From an uncultured Bacteroidales bacterium (GTDB lineage: Bacteria > Bacteroidota > Bacteroidia > Bacteroidales > Porphyromonadaceae), in the NCBI GenBank assembly GCA_947290775.1, contig CAMYPM010000002.1, positions 1 to 64,000 of the forward strand: a DNA stretch of 64,000 nt, in the 5' to 3' direction. Made by a program: the position numbers and the translations under genes. The notes under the pieces were generated by a model. It was given only the letters and a program-made list of their open reading frames with translations. It made no database searches and had not been told where the DNA came from. Shown one piece after another: positions 16,188 through 25,564 of this stretch; the first letter of the stretch is position 1; each line of letters begins with the position of its first letter.

Positions 16188-16230
16188 AAGAGGGTTTTTG
16201 CTGTGATATACTTTGCAGCGCTACCCTCTT
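16188..16230 (+). terminator. Hairpin between the basic peptide gene and rng
   Basis: AAGAGGGT (near 16188) pairs with ACCCTCTT (16223-16230), and an inner GCTG/CAGC pair lies in the loop. No T run follows, so it may be a weak terminator or an RNA-stability structure in the rng leader. Confidence 0.35.
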
Positions 16231-16287
16231 CCATTGTTATTCGTAACATTAATAGCAGACGGACACTATCATCTATAATATAATGTA

Positions 16288-17880
16288 ATGGAAAGCCATT
16301 TAGTAATTGATGTAAAGGATGATGAAACTGTCATTGCACTGCTCGAAGATAATAGATTAGTTGAATTACAGCGAGAAGAACGCAATCCTGAATGCGCTTT
16401 AGGAGATATATACCTAGGACGGATTCGGAAGGTACGCGCGGAGATTAATGCAGCCTTAGTTAACATAGGTTTTAAGCAACCTGCTTTTTTATCGTATAAT
16501 GCGTTAGGAGGAAGCAGTTTCGACGCTTCTCGTAAACTGCTCAAAAGCATTCGTTCAGAAAAAGGACGCAAAGAGGGACGACAGGCTGAGGCAACAAAAA
16601 AAGAGGAAAAAACAAAGTCCTCCCCGGATAAGAACAAAATAGACTCCTTACTTGATAAGAATGATGAAGTACTCGTTCAAGTTATCAAGGAACCGATTAA
16701 TACAAAAGGAGCTACGATTACAACGGATATTTCCTTTACGGGACGATATATGGTACTCAAGCCCTTCGGAAGCGGTATCCATATCTCTCAAAAGATAAAG
16801 GACATCTGTCGCAAGGAAAAAGATAACTACGAGATCATCAAAATAGAAAATCTGATAGCTTCTATAAAGCCGGACGGATTTGAAGTGATCGTTCGTACAA
16901 GTGCCTTAGGACGCGACTCCCGCGAATTGGTAAGCGAATTAAAGAATCTACTGAACCGATGGGAAGAGGTAAAGCGTTCATTAAAAACGACAAAAGAGCC
17001 GGGCAGGATTCACAAAGAGGTTAGCAGAGCCATCAGTTTCATTCGCGACTCATTCAACGACACCTACTCTAAGATTACAGTAAATGACGAAGAACTATAC
17101 CGTGAGATAAAAGAATACATCAGCTTCTTAGATATTGACAAGCCTAATATCGTTGAGTATTACGATAAACCAAAGCCAATATTCGACGCTTTTGGCATCA
17201 CCAAGCAGATTAAGTCCTATATGGGACGAAATGTAACTTATAAAAGCGGGGCTTACTTGGTGATTGATACTACAGAAGCAATGCATGTAATTGATGTCAA
17301 TAGCGGCACCGGATCAAGGAAATCGCCTGACCAGAAAGAGAACGCCTACAACGTAAATATGCTTGCTGCAGAAGAAATTGCAAGGCAGCTTAGACTACGT
17401 GATATGGGCGGAATAATCGCAATCGACTTTATTGACATGGAGCAGCCCGAATGCGATGAGCTCTATAAGTACATGGTTGAGCTTATGAAGAACGATCGTG
17501 CTTCGCACACCGTTCTACCGCTCAACAAGTTCTGTGTCATGCAGATCACACGCCAGCGTGTTAGACCTGCAACAAAGGTAAAGACAGAAGAAGCTTGCCC
17601 AACCTGTCATGGGACCGGCAAAGCCAAGCCTTCTATCCTACTTACCGATGAGATAGAAGAGTACCTGAAAAGGGTGGTAGAAAGCAATAGGTCACTCAAG
17701 AAAGTAACTTTAGTAGTACATCCCTTTGTTGCCTCATATATCAAGAGAGGAAGCTGGGGAAAGAGTCTATTGAATTCATGGAAACGCACCTACAAGGTTG
17801 CTATAAAGGTCATTGAAAACCAAAGCTACCCATTGCTAAGCTACGAAATTGAAGAAGCTGATGCTTTGAGTAATGAATAG
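16288..17880 (+). CDS. rng: Ribonuclease E/G family endoribonuclease
   Basis: A single-strand-specific endoribonuclease that processes rRNA and mRNA. The 530 residues show an S1 domain (GDIYLGRIRKVRAEINAALV) interrupted by a Lys/Glu-rich insert (about 95-125), the 5'-sensor region and the DNase I-like catalytic site with VIDVNSGTG and IIAIDFIDM holding the Mg-binding Asp residues. The zinc-link CPTCHGTGK is near residue 436. It lacks the RNase E degradosome tail and is RNase G-sized. Its stop overlaps recR by eight bases. Confidence 0.95.
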   Translation: MESHLVIDVKDDETVIALLEDNRLVELQREERNPECALGDIYLGRIRKVRAEINAALVNIGFKQPAFLSYNALGGSSFDASRKLLKSIRSEKGRKEGRQAEATKKEEKTKSSPDKNKIDSLLDKNDEVLVQVIKEPINTKGATITTDISFTGRYMVLKPFGSGIHISQKIKDICRKEKDNYEIIKIENLIASIKPDGFEVIVRTSALGRDSRELVSELKNLLNRWEEVKRSLKTTKEPGRIHKEVSRAISFIRDSFNDTYSKITVNDEELYREIKEYISFLDIDKPNIVEYYDKPKPIFDAFGITKQIKSYMGRNVTYKSGAYLVIDTTEAMHVIDVNSGTGSRKSPDQKENAYNVNMLAAEEIARQLRLRDMGGIIAIDFIDMEQPECDELYKYMVELMKNDRASHTVLPLNKFCVMQITRQRVRPATKVKTEEACPTCHGTGKAKPSILLTDEIEEYLKRVVESNRSLKKVTLVVHPFVASYIKRGSWGKSLLNSWKRTYKVAIKVIENQSYPLLSYEIEEADALSNE

Positions 17881-18496
17881 CGAACAGTACCCTTCCAAAT
17901 GGCTTGAAAAAGCTGTTGAAGAGCTTGCTCAACTTCCGGGGATAGGTCGTAAAACGGCGTTACGTCTTGCGTTACACCTATTACGACAACCCCGCGAGAG
18001 CGCTATTTCTCTGGGGAATGCGATTATCGACTTAAGAGAGAATAGTGGATACTGCCAACGCTGTCACAATATAAGCGATACCCCTCTCTGTCCCATTTGC
18101 TCCTCTCCGGAGCGTGTGCAAGATGTGCTTTGTGTTGTAGAGAATATACGTGATGTACTCGCCATAGAGCGCACTTACCAATATAAGGGACTATACCATG
18201 TACTTGGTGGAGTTATTTCTGCCATTGATGGAGTTGGCCCTCAAAACTTAGAGATTGATTCGCTTATTGAGCGCATTCAAAAGGAGCAGATCAAGGAAGT
18301 AATCTTCGCTATCAGCTCAACGATTGATGGCGAAACTACTTGCTATTATATTTATCGGCGCCTAAAGGATTTTTCCATCCGTATAACCCAGCTATCTCGT
18401 GGCATTGCCATTGGGGATGAATTGGAGTACGTCGATGAGATTACTCTTGCTCAAGCTATGCATGACCGGCAGGACATGAGAAAGACCATGCTTTGA
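17873..18496 (+). CDS. recR: Recombination mediator RecR
   Basis: It helps load RecA at gaps together with RecO (and RecF). The 207-residue protein has an N-terminal helix-hairpin-helix (ELAQLPGIGRKTALRLALHL), a C4 zinc finger (Cys61, 64, 73, 76 in CQRCHNISDTPLCPICSS), and a Toprim domain starting LCVVENIRDVLAIE. The C-terminal Walker-like segment TQLSRGIAIGDELEYVDEIT is typical. The start lies inside the rng stop region, so translation is probably coupled. Confidence 0.96.
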   Translation: MNSEQYPSKWLEKAVEELAQLPGIGRKTALRLALHLLRQPRESAISLGNAIIDLRENSGYCQRCHNISDTPLCPICSSPERVQDVLCVVENIRDVLAIERTYQYKGLYHVLGGVISAIDGVGPQNLEIDSLIERIQKEQIKEVIFAISSTIDGETTCYYIYRRLKDFSIRITQLSRGIAIGDELEYVDEITLAQAMHDRQDMRKTML

Positions 18497-18511
18497 CTCT
18501 TCGTATAAGGA

Positions 18512-19066
18512 ATGGACTACTCTTTGTTAGAGGATAATGCGATCAGGCTGAGACGCTGCGAACCCGGGGATGCTTTAGATTTCTATCGATGGGAAAGCAC
18601 TCCCTCAATAGCAATGAGCAATACTCTTTGCGAACCAATTTCTCTATTTCAAGCAGAACAGTTAGTTTCCTTGGGAAGCAGCTCATTACAAGAAAATGGC
18701 TTTTTATACTTAGTAATTGAGCAAAAAGGTGACCATGCGATAAGAAATGCGATTGGGTATATCATGCTCTATAACTACGATTTTGCCAATGCCAGAAGCT
18801 ACATAGGTATAGCTATTGACGAACGATATAGAAGAAAAGGACATGCCTTGCGAAGCATTAGTCTAATGTCTCGATATGCTAACTCCGTCTTCCGAATAGA
18901 GCGTCTCATTGCTGAGATAACCCCTACAAACCTTACAGCGCGCTCCCTATTTGAGAAAGCAGGCTTTCGCTTGATAGCCACTTTACCTGAGTGGATACGC
19001 CAAAAAGATACGTTTACAGACCTTCTCCTTTATGCCCTATGTCCGACTCCCCAAAGCAACAAATAG
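18512..19066 (+). CDS. GNAT-family N-acetyltransferase
   Basis: A 184-residue acetyl-CoA-dependent transferase of the RimJ/RimL-like type. It has RLRRCEPGDALDFYRWES at the start, the acetyl-CoA-binding IGIAIDERYRRKGHALRSIS loop (R/Q-x-x-G-x-A variant) and RSLFEKAGFRLIATLPE near the end. The acceptor substrate is unknown. It lies between recR and ligA and overlaps ligA by 28 bases. Confidence 0.88.
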   Translation: MDYSLLEDNAIRLRRCEPGDALDFYRWESTPSIAMSNTLCEPISLFQAEQLVSLGSSSLQENGFLYLVIEQKGDHAIRNAIGYIMLYNYDFANARSYIGIAIDERYRRKGHALRSISLMSRYANSVFRIERLIAEITPTNLTARSLFEKAGFRLIATLPEWIRQKDTFTDLLLYALCPTPQSNK

Positions 19067-21057
19067 AAAAGCTCCGCGAAGAGATTGAGCAGCACAATTA
19101 CAACTATTATGTAGCAGCCCAACCACTTATCAGCGATATTGACTTTGATAAGTTGATGAAGCGGCTGGAGGCTCTGGAGAATGAGTTCCCTGAATTCAAG
19201 GATCCTCATAGCCCTACACAACGGGTGGGAAGTGATCTCACAGGTGGCTTTAAGAGCTATCCCCACCGGGTGCCTATGCTTTCCCTTGCCAATACCTATA
19301 ATTTTGAAGAGGTGACAGGCTTTTGGCAGAGGGTTTTGGAGGTAGCAGGCAAAGAAGAGGTAGCTATTTCTGCTGAACTCAAGTTCGATGGGCTAAGTAT
19401 AGCACTCCACTATCATAATGGATACCTTGAACAAGCTCTTACACGCGGTGATGGCTTAGTAGGCGATGATGTTACTGCCAATGTACGTACGATTCGCTCT
19501 ATTCCTCTAAAGCTAAGGGGCACACACATCGCTGAAGATATCGAAGTGAGGGGAGAAGTACTTATGCCTTTCGCTGAGTTTGAGAGGATCAATAGAGAGC
19601 GACAAGATGAAGGCGAGGACCCCTTTGCCAATCCAAGGAATGCAGCCTCAGGAACATTGAAAATGCTTAATCCGGAGATTGTATCTCATAGGCACTTGGA
19701 TGCCGTATTTTATTATCTATTTGAGGAAGAACACAATCTATCTACCCAAGAGTTAGCACTACAGCGCATCGCTGAATTAGGACTTAAATCTTCGCCTCAC
19801 GCAATATGTTGCCACTCGCTGGAAGAGATATTAGACTTTATTAATTATTGGGCTGATAAGCGTTATTCTTTACCCTATCCCACAGATGGGGTTGTTCTTA
19901 AAGTAGAAGATAAAAGTTTATATGAAGCTTTGGGAACAACAGCCAAAAGCCCTCGTTGGGCCATCGCATACAAGTTTCCTGCCGAACAGGCAAAAACAAA
20001 ACTGGAGAACGTCTCCTTCCAAGTGGGACGTACAGGAGTAATAACGCCTGTGGCGAACTTTGCTGCCATTCCACTATCCGGGACAATTGTCAAGCGCGCT
20101 ACGCTTCATAATGCGGACTTCATGGCAGCTTTAGATCTTCACGAGGGGGACTGGATCACAGTAGAGAAAGGAGGAGAGATTATTCCAAAGGTTGTTTCTA
20201 CAGACCCCACTCTCCGAGATCCTCAAGCTAAAAGGATTGCCTTTGTCTCCCTATGCCCCGAGTGTGGAACACCATTAGTACAGAACGAGGGAGAGGTCGC
20301 ATGGTACTGCCCTAATAAAGAGGGTTGTGCACCTCAAACGAAAGCTCTATTGGAGCACTTTGCAGGTAGAAAGGCAGCTAATATCAATATTGGTAGCGAG
20401 ACAATTAGTCAACTCTATGACCTTGGGTTCTTACGAAGAGTTGACCAATTCTACACACTCACCCCACAACAGCTCTCAGAAATAACCCATTTTAAGGACA
20501 AAGCCATCAATAATCTTCTTCGATCCATTGAGGCATCCAAGGCACGCCCCTATGAATCTTTTCTATTTGGGTTAGGGATTCCATTCGTAGGAGAAAAGGT
20601 AGCCCAAATATTAGCAAAAGCCTTCCCCGACATTGAGCAATTAGCCCAAGCAAGTAGCGAGGAGTTGGAAGCCATTAATGATATAGGCAACAAGATTGCC
20701 GGCAGCATAAAAGAATGGTTTGCCATCGATCGGCATCGCACCATTATACACAACCTACAGCAAGCCGGTATTTCATTAAGCACAAATCTAATGGAGAAGA
20801 AGGAACAGGTTTCCACTACTCTACTTAATAAGAGCATTGTGATAAGTGGCACGTTTGAGCATCATTCTCGCGATGAGTATGAGGCTTTAATCGTTGCACA
20901 TGGAGGTAAGCGCACAGGCTCTATTTCCGGCAAGACAAGCTTCATTCTTGCAGGTAAAGATATGGGACCTACTAAGTTGGAAAAAGCACACGCCTTAGGT
21001 ATTCCAATAATAGGAGAAGAGGAGTTTCTCTCTCTCATAGGCGAAAAAGAAGAATAG
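19039..21057 (+). CDS. ligA: NAD-dependent DNA ligase
   Basis: It seals nicks with NAD+ in replication and repair. The 672 residues include the Ia domain (YYVAAQPLISDIDFD), the nucleotidyl-transfer lysine Lys115 in ELKFDG, the OB fold, a zinc finger (CPEC...CPNKEGC, four Cys), helix-hairpin-helix repeats and a C-terminal BRCT domain (KSIVISGTFEHHSRDEYEAL). ATG 19039 gives the family N-terminus; 16 extra in-frame codons upstream lie within the GNAT gene. Confidence 0.97.
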   Translation: MSDSPKQQIEKLREEIEQHNYNYYVAAQPLISDIDFDKLMKRLEALENEFPEFKDPHSPTQRVGSDLTGGFKSYPHRVPMLSLANTYNFEEVTGFWQRVLEVAGKEEVAISAELKFDGLSIALHYHNGYLEQALTRGDGLVGDDVTANVRTIRSIPLKLRGTHIAEDIEVRGEVLMPFAEFERINRERQDEGEDPFANPRNAASGTLKMLNPEIVSHRHLDAVFYYLFEEEHNLSTQELALQRIAELGLKSSPHAICCHSLEEILDFINYWADKRYSLPYPTDGVVLKVEDKSLYEALGTTAKSPRWAIAYKFPAEQAKTKLENVSFQVGRTGVITPVANFAAIPLSGTIVKRATLHNADFMAALDLHEGDWITVEKGGEIIPKVVSTDPTLRDPQAKRIAFVSLCPECGTPLVQNEGEVAWYCPNKEGCAPQTKALLEHFAGRKAANINIGSETISQLYDLGFLRRVDQFYTLTPQQLSEITHFKDKAINNLLRSIEASKARPYESFLFGLGIPFVGEKVAQILAKAFPDIEQLAQASSEELEAINDIGNKIAGSIKEWFAIDRHRTIIHNLQQAGISLSTNLMEKKEQVSTTLLNKSIVISGTFEHHSRDEYEALIVAHGGKRTGSISGKTSFILAGKDMGPTKLEKAHALGIPIIGEEEFLSLIGEKEE

Positions 21058-21145
21058 TGGGTACTCTTTGCTCCCACATAACCTCCTTAGTTCCCTTCCA
21101 AGGCTTTAAGTTTAAGGCATTCCTCTTATATTTCACCCTCTAAGC

Positions 21146-21222
21146 GCCTCATTGATACTAATGAGGCCGTAGTACAATAAGCAAAGCGGTCGGCAGGAAT
21201 CACATCCCGTCAACCGCTCTTT
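21146..21222 (+). terminator. Paired hairpins after ligA
   Basis: GCCTCATT (21146-21153) and AATGAGGC (21160-21167) form a perfect 8-bp hairpin. A second, larger hairpin pairs AAAGCGGT (21183-21190) with ACCGCTCTTT (21213-21222). The second has moderate T richness downstream. They lie between convergent ligA and rnfA and may terminate both transcripts. Confidence 0.5.
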
Positions 21223-21248
21223 ATTTGATTAGAATAAATTCTTTTTTC

Positions 21249-21827
21249 TTAGATGCTTACAATACCACTGAAGCCCATGAAAGCCATAGCAAGAATGCTT
21301 GCGGAAATCATAGCTATAGGTACATTCTTCATGGCCTTGGGAAGGTTAGCTTTAGTCAATTGCTCGCGTATTCCTGCGAATACAACCAGTGCCAACAAGA
21401 ATCCAAGACCGATTGAAATGGCATAAACCAAGCTCTGTAAGAAGGTAAATTCCTTCTGGATAACCAATATGGCAACCCCAAGCACACAGCAGTTTGTGGT
21501 GATAAGCGGCAAGAATACACCTAATGCCTGATAGAGAGGTGGCGAAACTTTCTTCAGCACCATTTCAAGCATCTGCACTAATGCAGCAATCACCAGAATA
21601 AAAGCGATCGTTTGGAGGTACTCAAGTTCTAACGGATTCAGCACGTACATCTGAATCAGGTAGGTAACCATCGTAGAGATTGCTAAGACAAAAGTCACAG
21701 CGGCTCCCATTCCCCCTGCTGTATCAACCTTTTTCGATACACCAAAGAAGGGACAAATTCCAAGGAACTGAGACAGGACTACGTTATTAACGAAGACTGC
21801 CGAAATAAATAGAAATAAATAATACAT
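21249..21827 (-). CDS. rnfA: Rnf complex subunit A
   Basis: An integral membrane subunit of the ion-translocating ferredoxin:NAD+ oxidoreductase. The 192 residues have six transmembrane helices, starting LFLFISAVFVNNVVLSQFLG and including LGVFLPLITTNCCVLGVAIL with the Cys thought to bind an in-membrane Fe-S cluster shared with RnfE. It is the last gene of the operon. The AsnAsn and Cys motifs identify it against the homologous NqrE. Confidence 0.93.
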   Translation of the reverse strand: MYYLFLFISAVFVNNVVLSQFLGICPFFGVSKKVDTAGGMGAAVTFVLAISTMVTYLIQMYVLNPLELEYLQTIAFILVIAALVQMLEMVLKKVSPPLYQALGVFLPLITTNCCVLGVAILVIQKEFTFLQSLVYAISIGLGFLLALVVFAGIREQLTKANLPKAMKNVPIAMISASILAMAFMGFSGIVSI

Positions 21828-21833
21828 AGTAAA

Positions 21834-22424
21834 CTATTGGCGCTTAGTAATAATGTTGAACAAAGCAATCAGCATACCCAATACCAAGAATGCACCCGGT
21901 GCCAAAATAAACACCAAGGAACCATACTGATCGGGGTAGATGGGCGTACCAAATACCATTCCGCTTCCTAAAAACTCACGCACTGAAGCAAGAATCGTCA
22001 GTGCTAAGGTAAAGCCCAGCCCTATACCAATACCATCAAACATGGCCACTAAAGGATTAGACTTGGAAGCGACAGACTCTGCACGTCCTAAGACAATACA
22101 GTTAACTACAATCAAAGGAATAAAGATACCTAAGCTGCTATTAAGCGAAGGCAGATAGGCCTTGATAAGTAACTGAAGCACCGTCACAGCACCGGCAATC
22201 ACTACAATAAAAGCAGGAATACGTACTGCATCTGGGATCAATTTCTTTAAGCAAGAAATCAGGGTATTGGATATAATCAGCACAAAGGTAGTAGCCAACC
22301 CCATGCTTAAACCATTGATTGCTGAGGTAGTTGTGGCCAAGGTAGGACACATTCCCAAAAGCAACACGAAGGTTGGATTCTCCTTAATGACACCATTCGA
22401 GAGTGCCGAGAGATATTTATTCAT
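21834..22424 (-). CDS. rnfE: Rnf complex subunit E
   Basis: The sister membrane subunit of RnfA. The 196 residues begin MNKYLSALSNGVIKENPTFV and have six helices with GIFIPLIVVNCIVLGRAE carrying the conserved Cys. FGTPIY and LAPGAFLVLGMLIAL fit the RnfE/NqrD family. Six bases separate it from rnfA, and it is encoded 24 bases after rnfG. Confidence 0.93.
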   Translation of the reverse strand: MNKYLSALSNGVIKENPTFVLLLGMCPTLATTTSAINGLSMGLATTFVLIISNTLISCLKKLIPDAVRIPAFIVVIAGAVTVLQLLIKAYLPSLNSSLGIFIPLIVVNCIVLGRAESVASKSNPLVAMFDGIGIGLGFTLALTILASVREFLGSGMVFGTPIYPDQYGSLVFILAPGAFLVLGMLIALFNIITKRQ

Positions 22425-22448
22425 GGTTTTATCTATCTATTGTGTTAT

Positions 22449-23159
22449 TTACTCTTGTACTAACTGCTCTTCTGCCTCGGCAGGCTGTGGCTCTTGCGTT
22501 TGTGCTTCGCCAGCTTCCTCAGAGGTCTGAGGAGTTGCTTCAGAAGCTACATCTGTAGCTGTCCCTTGAACCACCTTAAGCGCACTATATGCACGCTCAA
22601 AAGCATCAATGAAAGCACGGCTGGTTATGGTAGAAGCTGTAATAGCATCAACCTTACCGCCATCTTTCGTCACCTTAAGAGGAGATTCTTCTTGCATTTT
22701 CACACCGTGCATATTACGGATCAAACCCGGTGCCCCATCGGAATGGAACCAATCGTCCATCTTTGCACCCAAACCCGGGGTCTCTGCATGCTTTAGTACA
22801 GCAAAGTTCTCCACTGTACCATCAGGCAGGAATCCTACCATTAAAGAAAATTCTCCACCAAATCCCTTCTTGGTATAAGTTTCTATTGCGTAACCAATTA
22901 CTTCTCCACCTTTAGTTGCAGGATAGACTTTCAGTTTTCCTTCCTCTCCGGGGATCTCTACCTCTGTAGCTTCCTCAATAGGATTATTATCAAACTCAGG
23001 CAAAACTGCAGCTATGGCAGCTGTTTTATTTTTCAACTCGGTAGCAGCAATAGGCTTCTGAGTAATATGATTCATGGCTCCAAGAATGCCACCCATTACC
23101 AAGCAGATGAGCACCAAAGAAAGGAGCATATTAGGGAATGTAGATGCTAACTTTTTCAT
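22449..23159 (-). CDS. rnfG: Rnf complex subunit G
   Basis: The flavoprotein subunit that carries covalent FMN on the outer face of the membrane. The 236 residues have one N-terminal helix (LLSLVLICLVMGGILGA), the FMN-binding domain and a Gln/Glu/Pro-rich C-terminal tail (about residues 200-236). The flavinylation site reads VDAITASTITSRAF, where the usual S/T-G-A-T-x-T has Ala and Ser in place of Gly and Ala, but the acceptor Thr is kept. It overlaps rnfD by four bases. Confidence 0.93.
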   Translation of the reverse strand: MKKLASTFPNMLLSLVLICLVMGGILGAMNHITQKPIAATELKNKTAAIAAVLPEFDNNPIEEATEVEIPGEEGKLKVYPATKGGEVIGYAIETYTKKGFGGEFSLMVGFLPDGTVENFAVLKHAETPGLGAKMDDWFHSDGAPGLIRNMHGVKMQEESPLKVTKDGGKVDAITASTITSRAFIDAFERAYSALKVVQGTATDVASEATPQTSEEAGEAQTQEPQPAEAEEQLVQE

Positions 23160-24172
23160 TTCTTCACCTCCTGCTTCTTAACCTTATCACCAAACAATTT
23201 TGGTTTTGTATATACATTGATCAATGGCGTAAATGCATTCATGATTAGAATAGCGAAGGACATTCCTTCCGGATAAGCTCCCCATGTACGGATAGCTACC
23301 GTAATAGCACCTATTAATACACCATACAATATCTGTCCTCCCTTTGTCATTGGAGAGGTAACATAGTCAGTAGCCATAAATATAGCCCCCAGCATCACAC
23401 CCCCTGAACACAGATGTACCAAAGGAGATGCATACATAGTAGGATTTACTAGCCAGAAGGCCCCACTCAGCACTGCAACCGCAGCAAGGATTGACACAGG
23501 AATATGCCAAGTAATAGTACGTGTGCAAAGCAAGTAGATAAGACCGATCAATAAGGCTAATGCGGAGATTTCTCCCATTGAACCGGGGTTTAGCCCCAAG
23601 AAGAGGCTAAATGCATCAGGCAACTGATCAAGCGAAGCACCGGGTGCTCCTTTAATCACGCTCTTCATTAGGGAGAGAGGCGTTGCCATCGTTGTGGCAT
23701 CCATAGTAGCAACCGCATTCGTAAGGTGGTTCGCTACCGGCCAAGTAGTCATCTGGGCAGGAAAAGATATTAGAAGGAATACACGTCCCACTAATGCAGG
23801 ATTGAAGATATTGTTACCCAATCCTCCAAAAGCCATCTTTCCAATACCCATGGCAACAAAAGCCCCAATGAGAATAATCCACCACGACAAATTGCTGGGT
23901 AGGTTAAAAGCTAATAACACCCCTGTCAGAATAGCAGAACCATCCATCAGGTAACACTTACGGTGTAGCATCACAGTAGTGATAAACCACTCTGTAAGGC
24001 AACACATGCCCACACTAATCGCTGTTACCAACAACGATTGCCATCCAAACTGATAAATGGAGAAAGCAAAGGCAGGGATTAGTGCTATCAACACATTATA
24101 CATATTGCGACTAATCGAATCGCCGCTATGAATATGTGGAGAAGGAGATACAATTACTCTTGTCTGTTCCAT
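23156..24172 (-). CDS. rnfD: Rnf complex subunit D
   Basis: A multi-helix membrane subunit (338 residues) that carries a second covalent FMN and is part of the ion channel. It has SPSPHIHSGDSISRNMYNVL at the N-terminus, MAFGGLGNNIFNPALVGRVF, and the flavinylation motif DATTMATPL near residue 160. ATDYVTSPMTKGGQILYG near the end is typical. It lies nine bases after rnfC. Confidence 0.94.
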   Translation of the reverse strand: MEQTRVIVSPSPHIHSGDSISRNMYNVLIALIPAFAFSIYQFGWQSLLVTAISVGMCCLTEWFITTVMLHRKCYLMDGSAILTGVLLAFNLPSNLSWWIILIGAFVAMGIGKMAFGGLGNNIFNPALVGRVFLLISFPAQMTTWPVANHLTNAVATMDATTMATPLSLMKSVIKGAPGASLDQLPDAFSLFLGLNPGSMGEISALALLIGLIYLLCTRTITWHIPVSILAAVAVLSGAFWLVNPTMYASPLVHLCSGGVMLGAIFMATDYVTSPMTKGGQILYGVLIGAITVAIRTWGAYPEGMSFAILIMNAFTPLINVYTKPKLFGDKVKKQEVKK

Positions 24173-24181
24173 AGTCGCAAA

Positions 24182-25513
24182 TTATTGTTTTCTTGAACGC
24201 ATTATTCCCATCACTGTTTGCTTGCCGATGCGAATATAATCAAGCAAAGGTCTATTGGCCGGACAGGTAAAGCTACAGCTTCCGCACTCGATACAATCGA
24301 ATACGTGCATCTTTTCGCAGCTATCCCAGTCCTTCATCTTACTATCTCTCATCAAGAAAGCCGGGTTAAGTCCCATAGGGCAAGCCCCAACACACTTAGC
24401 ACAGCGTATACAGTCTCGTGACTCTTTACGTCTACTTTCCTTTTGTGATAAGAGGAGGAGTCCACTTGACCCCTTAGTTACCGGTACAGAAGTATCCACA
24501 AGTGCACGTCCCATCATCGGACCGCCACCAATTATTTTGCCGGTATCTTCAGGTAATCCGCCTGCTGCATCAATTAATTGTTGCATGGGCATACCTATAC
24601 GAGCCAAGAAATTACTCGGATTAGCGAGCTTATGCCCTGTAACCGTAATCACGCGCTCAATAAGAGGTTTATTCTTTTGAACAGCCTGATATATGGCGAA
24701 GGTTGTACCTACATTCTGCACAACAGCACCGGTAGAGATAGGCAGCGCACCGCTTGCCACCTGCTTACGGATCACAGCATCAATAAGTTGCTTTTCACCA
24801 CCTTGTGGATAGCGCTTCTTCAGGGGAACAATCTCAATCCCATTATATGCTTTAGCCACTTCGCTCATTGTGCGAATTGCTTCGGGCTTATTGTTCTCTA
24901 TACCAATAATGCATCGCTCTACACTAAGCGCTTTCATCAAAATGGTGCACCCAATGATGATTTCTTCCGGATGCTCGCGCATCAATGCATCATCGCTGGT
25001 GAGATAAGGCTCACACTCAACGGCATTGATAATTAGGCATTCCGCTTTTTGTCCCGGTGGAACTGAAAGCTTCACATGAGTGGGGAAGGTAGCTCCGCCC
25101 ATACCCACTATACCCATTTCGGCAACCTTATCAATGATTTCCTTTGGGCTTAGTGCACACTTTTTGACGATATCTCCCGACCGATCAATGCTCTCTTCCC
25201 ATTCATCGCCTTCTACATTAATAAAGATGGCAGGTTTCTTGTACCCCGAAGCATCGAAAACAGAATCTATTTTGAGCACAGTTCCCGATACAGAGGAATG
25301 AATGTTGGCAGAAACGAAGCCGGAGGACTTAGCGATCAGGGTACCCACCTTAACAGGATCGCCCTTAGCCACACAAGCTGTGGCAGGTGCGCCAATATGC
25401 TGACCTATAGGAATCACCACTTGTTTAGGCAAGGGCATTTCTTGAATAGGTCTGCCGGCAGACAACTTGCTTTCAGGAGGATGAATACCTCCAATGCGGA
25501 ACGTTTTCGGCAT
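24182..25513 (-). CDS. rnfC: Rnf complex subunit C
   Basis: The NADH-binding subunit of the Rnf complex at the cytosolic face. The 443 residues show a Nuo51-like NAD/FMN domain (GMGGATFPTHVKL, INAVECEPYLTSDDALM), a SLBB region and two C-terminal [4Fe-4S] motifs, CIRCAKCVGACPMG and CIECGSCSFTCPAN. Length is normal for the short RnfC type without the long Lys/Ala tail. Family knowledge places ferredoxin-to-NAD electron flow here. Confidence 0.95.
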   Translation of the reverse strand: MPKTFRIGGIHPPESKLSAGRPIQEMPLPKQVVIPIGQHIGAPATACVAKGDPVKVGTLIAKSSGFVSANIHSSVSGTVLKIDSVFDASGYKKPAIFINVEGDEWEESIDRSGDIVKKCALSPKEIIDKVAEMGIVGMGGATFPTHVKLSVPPGQKAECLIINAVECEPYLTSDDALMREHPEEIIIGCTILMKALSVERCIIGIENNKPEAIRTMSEVAKAYNGIEIVPLKKRYPQGGEKQLIDAVIRKQVASGALPISTGAVVQNVGTTFAIYQAVQKNKPLIERVITVTGHKLANPSNFLARIGMPMQQLIDAAGGLPEDTGKIIGGGPMMGRALVDTSVPVTKGSSGLLLLSQKESRRKESRDCIRCAKCVGACPMGLNPAFLMRDSKMKDWDSCEKMHVFDCIECGSCSFTCPANRPLLDYIRIGKQTVMGIMRSRKQ

Positions 25514-25564
25514 ACTATTTATATAATTTCTTCTTTTTCTTCTATTCTTACTACTTCCATAAAC

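Noticed and set aside
16288..17880. Possible degradosome scaffold in the Rng insert (residues 95-125)
   Set aside because: The Lys/Glu-rich insert is short and within the S1 region, as in other Bacteroidota Rng proteins.
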